Source of the DNA: Styela clava
Taxonomy: Eukaryota; Chordata; Ascidiacea; Stolidobranchia; Styelidae
NCBI RefSeq assembly: GCF_964204865.1
Contig: NC_135256.1
Location: forward strand, 18,505,703 to 18,569,702
DNA: 64,000 bases
Direction: 5' to 3'
In this document: piece by piece, positions 57,030 through 64,000 of the stretch
Numbering within the stretch: the stretch's first letter is position 1
How the letters are laid out: the number at the start of each line of letters is the position of its first letter
The notes under the pieces: model-generated
What the model was told of the DNA's origin: nothing
Database searches by the model: none
Seen by the model: only the letters and a program-made list of their open reading frames with translations
Made by a program: the position numbers and the translations under genes

Positions 57030-58136
57030 ATGGATAAGAAAGTTCCTGTTTCAGTTGAATACTGGTAAGTCAGTAACTACGATAATACACTGAGTGTAGT
57101 ATGCAATTTTATTTAACGTTAAAAGAGTCATACAGCTTCTTGGCCTCCGGTTTCTCAAATAATATTTGAACATATGGTGAACTTTATTATTTTTAACAAG
57201 TTGATTAGACTATATCTTTGTGCCCATGAAGTTTATAAAATGTATTTGATTTCCATCAAGTTTGTTTATGCTTTTTTTCTGTTTTCTTTTCAGTGCTAGC
57301 TGAGGGTATGATGCACGCTTCGAAGAACTCAAATCTGAAATTCAAAGCAGCTGTTCTGGTCTTGACATATCCGGATTTGAGGGCCGAGAAGGTAATATAA
57401 TAAAAATGACTTGACTTTAGTACTTTAAGTCTTGCTCTATCACCAGTGGGAAATATAAGACACATAAGTTGTAACACATTCTTGGTAGGGATTATTCATG
57501 TTTCAACAGGTTTTCATTGCTGAATTTTGCCTTGCAAATTTCTTCTTTGAATTTTTCAATTTATAAGCAGAAATACAATGGTCGAATAATGAAGAGCTTC
57601 CCCCCTGGGGTCCTAAGCTAGAGGCAGAAGCGAAGCAGTGCTGACCGCTAACCCAAGGTTGTAAGGGAAGCTAGCGTAAGGGGTAGGATCCACATATGAT
57701 CCCAAACGTCTTTTAAAGTCATGTAATGTCGATTATGAAATATAAAGTACTGGTAGTAATTGTTTATTTCACATTTACCCAAAACGGATAGTGGATACAT
57801 AATACAGGAACATATTCAGGATTGATCAATTGAAACTGTGTTGGTAACAGGTCACCATATTTTTAAATTTAGGTTCTTTCGAAGTGTCTGTCAATGAAGA
57901 ACTCGTGTTTTCTAAACTTAAAACATATGGGTTCCCTTACAGTAAAGATGTGAGTAATAAACACTTGTTATTTTTTTTCACTATACAATTAGTCAGATTT
58001 TTTTAGGAAAAATTTATACTTCCAGACAACTAACTATCTATGTTTCTTACAGATTATAGAAGCTGTCAAAAAAGCTCAAATGGGTGAAAAAGTATCGGAA
58101 GTAACAAATAGTCAAAGTCCGTGCAATATATTATAA
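57030..58136 (+). CDS. SELENOW2-like: Selenoprotein, SelW2/MIEN1-like with CAAX tail, paralogue 2 (UGA = Sec)
   Basis: Four exons, 57030-57064, 57294-57391, 57873-57949 and 58053-58136, have the same lengths as in paralogue 1 (35/98/77/84 nt) and encode 97 residues. The start is MDKKVPVSVEY. The splice-made Cys is followed by AS, in-frame TGA (57301-57303) and GYDARFEELKSEIQ, giving the Rdx motif C-A-S-U-G-Y. Next comes GSFEVSVNEELVFSKL and GFPYSKD, and helix IIEAVKKAQMGEKVSEVTNS. The tail is CNIL then TAA, a CAAX box whose final Leu predicts geranylgeranylation, as in MIEN1. The near-ideal SECIS at 58190-58257 supports Sec insertion. The split between the two genes' CAAX and CxxU motifs suggests specialised membrane-bound oxidoreductases; function is inferred from the family. 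Confidence 0.94.
57301..57303 (+). other. In-frame UGA selenocysteine codon, paralogue 2
   Basis: Fifteenth codon, in C-A-S-[UGA]-G-Y, at the position equivalent to the UGA of paralogue 1. The frame after it stays open and conserved to the TAA at 58134-58136. Confidence 0.93.
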
Positions 58137-58189
58137 CAATCTTCATCCAAGATGTTTTTTAGAAATTATTTACATATCCTATTTCATTT

Positions 58190-58257
58190 GAAAGCTTGTG
58201 CATTTTATGATGGCATTATCAGAAAGTAATGTACTGGTAATGCCTGACAAAGCCTTC
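58190..58257 (+). promoter_or_regulatory. SECIS element of selenoprotein paralogue 2
   Basis: Core ATGA at 58207-58210; helix GGCATTATCAG (58212-58222) pairs along all 11 positions (one G-T) with CTGGTAATGCC (58234-58244); TGAC (58245-58248) completes the quartet. The apical loop starts with the conserved AAA (58223-58225). A lower stem GAAAGCTT/AAGCCTTC (58190-58197, 58250-58257) pairs at 7 of 8 positions. Only about 70 nt after the stop codon. Confidence 0.94.
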
Positions 58258-58531
58258 AGCTATGCATTTTGCTTTCAATTTGAATCTGATATTATTGTTT
58301 CCTGTCCCTCTGCTAAAATTGTAGTATTTCTGTTATAAACTCACTGTCTACATTAAGCATTTGTTACTTTGAAGCCAGAGTAGTATGAAGTTAAGCAGAG
58401 GGCCGAGCCGAAGTCAAGAATAACAGATGTTTTAGAATTTATCCCAGGAAGAAGTCCAACAATCTGAATATGTGAGGCCAAATAGGGCAATCGGTGAGCT
58501 AAAGGCGCAAAGTAGGGAGCAATGAATAGAG

Positions 58532-58916
58532 CAGGGTGTGACAGCTATTTGCCAAAATGAACATTGTAACATTTTTGGCAGGCCACGCAGAACGACTACC
58601 CAAATGTAAAATAAAATAATATTTGTTACGAACTATTCCTATCCATGGTAGTGCGCAGATGACCTTGTAATGTTATTGAGAATGTGACCTTTTTGAAGCC
58701 GATGTTTTTTTTTGTTCAAGCATTGAAGGAAGGGAATTTGTATCCATTAAAATTTACACAAGAAATGATTGCAATTGTATACATTTGTTTCCACAAACAT
58801 TGCACCTACATACATTCGCATCTACGGATGTTTACATTGATATTAATAGATCAAACGTGCATGATATGAGTATCATACTATATTTGCCTTAGTGGGTCAC
58901 AGGTTGTCGACCCCTG
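58532..58916. mobile_element. Non-autonomous hAT-like element, 385 bp
   Basis: Starts CAGGGTGTGACAGC and ends CACAGGTTGTCGACCCCTG. Flanks GAATAGAG (58524-58531) and GAATGGAG (58917-58924) form an 8-bp target duplication with one mismatch. It lies just downstream of paralogue 2 and contains an AATAAA (58610-58615) that could serve that gene's mRNA. Confidence 0.82.
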
Positions 58917-58924
58917 GAATGGAG

Positions 58925-60054
58925 TAACGCACACTTGACCACCACTCGAACATACATTGGATTAGCATTACTCCTGTTCCTATGCGCAGAAATGATATCA
59001 GTAAATGAAATGCGTCTTCTGCTTCTCACATGGATTGATAAGCCTTGCATATATAGAAATTTGCTGATGTCAACTACTGAAAAGAGAATTGGGGCAAAAG
59101 AAATATTGTTCTTGAACCCCCACTGGATAATTTAAAAAAGGTACTTTTATGTTATCATGTTCAAAAAAGGGTACTCTATCATGTTTTTCGCAAAATCAAA
59201 AGATGTATTTTCACATATACACAATCAAACAAAGTGTGACAACTAACAGTCAAATTTCTAGCCAGGATGTACCAATGCATTTTGAAAACACACAAAAATT
59301 TTCCTTGCTCATTTATTTACAAACACAAATTATTACAAGACAAGATGAACAATGAAACTAATTTCATTTCAGGAGCAGCAGATATAGAAGTTTGCTAAAT
59401 CGAGCAGAAAAAAAGAAAAACAATACATTCTATTAAAACAAGTAAAAATATATTGAACTAGACTGAATTTCAGTCATCAATTAAATAATTAAAAATCGTT
59501 AAGCCATAGAATTAATGGAGTTGATCAAAATGTAGAATTGTAACTGAGCAATTTTTTCAGCTTTAAAGCTTGAGCTAAGTTATCCCATACTTATTGCTTA
59601 TGTGGATCAATTTTATTCAAATGGGTTGGATTCACTCTAATCCGCAAAACCTTGGAATGTCATGATAATAGGGAATACCGTTACTATTTTTTATCTTTTA
59701 GTCATTAGATGATTGCAGCAAATGGGTAACATGCGCTGTAGCTGACAGCTAGAGTTATATTTGGCTTTTCAAAATTAATGTAATAGATTTATCTACAGAA
59801 CCCGTTATTAATAAGTTCGATATAAAAAAGAACCTGTTTTGAAAATTTTGAAGAATTACTGGTTATCAATGAACACCGACCAAATCAACTGTCAGATGCA
59901 TTTTAATTTGTAGAAAAAATAAATCTACCCATGAACAATACAAATCGGCATTATTATCCTTCTCGATGACTACTCCTAAGAAATTTTTACTCAGTCAAGT
60001 TACTCTTCGAGTAAATAAAAATTTAAAATTCATGATTTTGGTTGCTACATCTTA
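58925..60054. other. Region between the selenoprotein and atrophin genes
   Basis: AT-rich; probably includes the 3' UTR of the minus-strand atrophin gene ending at 60055. A minus-strand AATAAA could lie near 59300-59320 or in the T-rich stretches closer to the stop. No other gene was recognised. Confidence 0.4.
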
Positions 60055-63000
60055 TCATGGTTTATGGCCTGCTAATCTTGCCATGTATTGTCGCTCTTGA
60101 AAAGCTTGTAGGGCTCTAGCATGCTGCTGTGTGCTCTCTAGCATATGCTGTTCGTTAACTGCTTGTAAATGCTGAGAAGCAGAGAGTACATGTGGTTGAC
60201 CGGCCTGTTCTCTCCCTACAACTGCGGCATGTAAATGTGCGGCAGCAGCCACGCCTGGCATTCCTTGCTGAATGAGAGACGCTTGTGCCGCTGCGACAGC
60301 AGCTTGTTGTGTTTGTGCTGCTTGCAAAGCAGGATTCAGAAGCATAGGGTTACCTGTAATAATAAAAAAGAATGATTGAAAAAAATTATTTTAATAAACC
60401 TTAATTTCCCAAGACAAGTGAAAAAGGAAATAGCTGGATACTCGGTAGGAGGTCATAGTTATGAAAAATGGCGTCATATTGATTCTTAACTTAACTTCTG
60501 AACATAAACCTGTTGATTAGAATATTTTTTTTCAGAATAATTTTTACGCTCTGGCTTATTTTATTCCAATTATTCGAAATTGGTCCATAATGTAGCGAAT
60601 TCCCAACTCCCGGTATTTACAAAATCATGATTTTTAGGTGATAAATTCTATTTTCATTGGAAAACAGCAAATTATTCTATTTCATAAAATAGTGGGACCA
60701 CAAGCCTTTACTTGGTACCATTTTTCTAGAAACAGCCAACTTCTGTAGATTTTGACTCTCATATAATTTGAGAATTATCTGTATTTATTAGCTAGATTAC
60801 AAATGTTCAATGGTGCATTGGAACTCGCAGAAGTATTTACAATTACAGCCACATCATTAGAGCAAAATCATCACGCTTGATCAGGTAAAAGGTTATACCC
60901 AATCATGTTTGGTTTTAATATAATTGGACCATGTACTGTGCTTGACTAATCATACTCTTACAACAAAGTGGATGATAAGAGTACTTGAAAGTAACGTTTG
61001 TGTGAATCATTCCAATAACACAGATGAATAAACACTTGAGGCAAAATAATCTGCTGAGTGTATAAGACTAAAATATTTATACAAAAACTAAAAGCTTGGT
61101 AACTGCAAATTTACTCGACAATCAATTCTTTGTTTCCAATATGAGAAAGTTGAACTAGCACACTGAATATTAAGTAGTGAGTCTTGCTATCAAGCTTTAT
61201 TGCTCTGTATCAAACATAAGTACCTAGTTTGCAATGCCATAGCTAGCTTTATCAAAAGGTAAGATAAAGTGACTTTGCATTATGGTATAGGTCACTTAGT
61301 AATTCGGGTAAATATATAAAAAAAAAAATTAGAAAATCAAAATCATGGTTGCCTCAATATTTATTTATATTCTCTTTTCAAAAATTGCAATGATATACAA
61401 AAAAAATCCCTAGGCAGAATAACCAGAGCAAGGTAGGAGGTATTGAAATATTTTAACAGCCCACAGACACAACATATATAGCCAACTTGAAATCTAAACG
61501 AAGCATTACAAGTTTGTCATCATCTCATATAGTGCTTTTTCTATTAATGATTTGCGACTGAATCATAAGGATGTTTGATAAAGATAAACTTAAAAACAAC
61601 AAAACAGCATACAGAGCAGTCGTTTTCAACCTATATTCAACATTTCAAATGTTCGAGAAGAAAGACCCTGTGCAATGAATAGTTTAGTTGTCTGCTTTGT
61701 TTATAAATAGTAATTTTTAACTAGTGTTCCATGAAAGACCTTCAGGTGTTCTGTGACAAGTTGTTGTTCCCTGAATTTTTGTTTTGTATTTTGACATATT
61801 TTATGATATCATAAAAAAATCAAAGTCACCAAACACATAATTGGTTTTAGGAAGATTTTGTTGTGTTTGATGGACAATACCCCAGGAATAGGCTTCCTAT
61901 TTTATTTTTGTAGCAATCAGAAATTCTAACCACCGTTGCGGTATTTTACTGCTACCATGGAAACAAAACATCAATCCTGACTTTGGGTGAAACGCATAAT
62001 ACTAAGATGACTGGGTAACCCCATGAAAAATTTCATCCAGATCTGTCCAGCCGCTTGGACCCTACAGCTTGGCACACAGAACGACTGTATGGGTCTACTA
62101 GAGCCGAGATTCAAGGACGGCAAACCTAATACGCATATATTGACTCTCAGACTTGGATACTGCAGAACCCATTAACTGTTCTGGCACAATCCGGTTGAAA
62201 AATCGCTGATATAGAGCAACAAAAGAGATGAATCGTGCTTCATATGACAAAGTTTTGCTCTAATAAAATTTTCACTAGATAAAACATATATTTTAAATAA
62301 TTACCTGAGCCAGCCGCAAATGGATGCATTGATTGCATTGCCACAGCAGCAGCCTGGGCATATGGATTGTTCATGAGTTGTTCAACTGGTATACCGTGGG
62401 GTTGAGGTGGTAAACCACCCAGTGGTAGTGGGGTACCTGGTGGAGGTGGGCCACCTGGCTGCCCCGGTTGATGCAAATGTAGGTGTGAATGTACGTGTTG
62501 GTGCTGATGATGGTGTAGTAAGTCCAGTTCATATTGTTGAACTGCGGCTAATCTTTCTGCTTGTAATCTGTGATGAAATGTTAAGATAATACAATTGCAT
62601 AAGTTTGTAAAGGAATTCACATAAAGTGAAAATTACATAAAGTGGAATTATCCAATTCCAAATGCAAAACAAAAAATTTAATGAAAATCACCTTGTAAAA
62701 GACAAAATTTTGGATTTCAAAATGCACTTTGAATTTTTCTTCTTCTCAAAAATCAATCTTAAGAGCCTGTGCGCCTAAGATGTATCGGGCAGTGCTTCAT
62801 TGCCTACACTAAAAACCAGTAGCGATACTATCGTTTTATAAACATACCGCCATTTACTCCTTGAAAACTGTCGGGTGCACCTAATGTATGGACAAAACCC
62901 CAATCTGAGAAATTTATTGACGGTGCACCACATACCCTGGTGGTCCGTAAAATGTGATGATTGCTATTTGCTACTCACTGACAACTTTAATAAAACATAT

Positions 63001-63911
63001 TCAAATTACCTCTCCGCAGATAATCTTTCAGCAGTATAAGCCTCTGGATTAAAATGATGAGCTATTGCACCAGGTGGAAGTCCTGCTGCGGCAGCAACTG
63101 CTAACTGATGAGGATTCGGTCCTTGAGGCAATGAATTCAGTAATTGCGCTGAAATAAAAACAATGGTTACAAATCAAAAGGAATGAACAATATAAGGAGA
63201 TGAATGGATACTATTGTATAGGTACTCCTGTGGTATGTGTAACAGGTTAGGGTTAGATCATAATTTTATTTCGGGGACTGTCTGTGTTAGCCGAGTGAAT
63301 ATACCCCCTGCCCATAGGCGTCAGTCTCTTTACACAACTTGATGTAAAGTAGGCGAACAAAATTAGTTACCTCCATATTGGTACACATACTTCTGGAGCG
63401 AAGGATTTTATATGTATCCCAGGAGTGAAAGGACAATTAGATGACTTAATCATATTCCACAATAGATTGCGATTGATACATTCCAGATAAAATGAACATG
63501 CTCACCTTACCCAAGTTTGTGAGAGTGCAATAAAGAGTAATAGTGCAAAGAAGTATTTAAATGTAAGAAAAATGTAGGCTAGTTTAAGAGAAATACAAAT
63601 GAATTCAAAAACTCATCCAGACAGTAATGAAAACTGTGTTATGTGACAAGGAGAACAATGTCTACCAAACTGTTATATTAGATACCATATTCAGTATCAT
63701 ATTTACCTTGATATTGCCTCAGTTGTAATTGCTGTTCTACTGATACCAGATGTTGTCCTGCTAACGATACAGGAATTCCTCCAACATGCAGTCCAGGAAT
63801 AGCAGACAGTGGTATCTGATGCATGTTAGGATTATGTGGGTCCATCATCATTTCAGGTTTAACATCAAGTTTTGCCAATCTTTCTCTTTCCCTCATATCA
63901 TTTTCTGCCCC
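60055..63911 (-). CDS. RERE: Atrophin/RERE-like transcriptional corepressor, last four coding exons (partial gene)
   Basis: Exons 5' to 3': 63707-63911, 63010-63148, 62305-62567 and 60055-60353, 906 nt (301 residues) in one frame, with the stop TGA at 60055-60057. The first begins GAENDMRERERLAKLDVKPE, like the RE-rich segment and VKP stretch of atrophins. The second ends YTAERLSAERLQAERLAA, matching the atrophin AERxxAER pattern. The third has the His-rich block HHHQHQHVHSHLHLHQPG, a hallmark of the atrophin C-terminal domain (HHHQHSHIHSHLHLHQ in vertebrates). The last is Ala/Gln-rich. Family knowledge: nuclear corepressors that recruit histone deacetylases and bind nuclear receptors such as Tailless/TLX. 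N-terminal BAH, ELM2, SANT and GATA domains would lie beyond the right edge. Whether it is RERE-like or ATN1-like cannot be decided here. Confidence 0.9.
60354..62304 (-). other. Intron of the atrophin-like gene
   Basis: A 1951-bp intron between coding exons 62305-62567 and 60055-60353, bounded by GTAATT and TTACAG on the minus strand. No repeat of the families above and no internal gene was recognised. Confidence 0.7.
63219..63402. mobile_element. MITE of the CCAGAAGTGTGT family in an atrophin intron
   Basis: Starts GGTACTCCTGTGGTATGTG, includes GGTTAGGGTTAGATC and AACTTGATGTAAAGTAGGCG, and ends GGTACACATACTTCTGGAGC. Same orientation as the 7082 copy. Confidence 0.82.
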
Positions 63912-64000
63912 CTAATGATTAAAAGACAAACTGTTCAGATAAAATATTAAATAGTTAAATGTTTTGAAATCTATCATGAGAAACTATGAAAAATACTTTA

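Noticed and set aside
41560..57303. The two UGA codons as evidence of pseudogenes
   Set aside because: Both fall at the CxxU position, both genes keep their frames, and both have SECIS elements.
62407..62589. Plus-strand Val/Gly-rich ORF
   Set aside because: Antisense shadow of the His/Pro-rich atrophin exon.

Overview
This window is eukaryotic nuclear DNA: AT-rich, with intron-split genes bounded by GT/AG splice sites and many transposable elements. The gene content (an ACK1/TNK2 tyrosine kinase, an atrophin/RERE gene, SelW2/MIEN1-type selenoproteins with CAAX tails, a GNAT acetyltransferase) suggests an invertebrate deuterostome. An ascidian tunicate is my best guess, but I cannot confirm the species from sequence alone.

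Layout. (1) 1686-24639, minus strand: a complete 20-exon TNK2/ACK1-like gene. My exon model keeps one reading frame throughout (3342 nt, 1113 residues) with SAM-like, kinase, SH3, CRIB, Mig6-homology and UBA regions in the family order. (2) About 25-30 kb: repeat-rich DNA with no gene recognised. (3) 29998-32489, minus strand: a three-exon GNAT N-acetyltransferase of the arylalkylamine/dopamine NAT type, with a TATA box. (4) About 33-41 kb: mostly unexplained intergenic DNA with a few short transposons. (5) 41275-42436 and 57030-58136, plus strand: two paralogous selenoprotein genes of the SelW2/MIEN1 type. Each has an in-frame UGA in a CxxU motif, a SECIS element in the 3' UTR and a C-terminal CAAX box. 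A naive ORF search misses both because of the UGA and the short exons. (6) Between the paralogues: a LINE with two intact ORFs (46679-50779, minus strand), tRNA-derived SINEs and nested DNA transposons. (7) 60055-63911, minus strand: the last four exons of an atrophin/RERE-like corepressor that continues beyond the right edge.

The most notable content is the pair of selenoprotein genes. Their four coding exons have identical lengths (35/98/77/84 nt), yet they differ in redox motif (CGSU versus CASU) and in predicted lipid anchor (CLVM versus CNIL). Together they suggest two membrane-anchored selenoproteins with different prenyl groups.

At least eight short hAT-like elements with 8-bp target duplications, a 6-7 copy MITE family, a two-copy MITE and a SINE family account for much of the non-coding sequence. 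Two MITE copies lie within about 35 bp of TNK2 splice sites.
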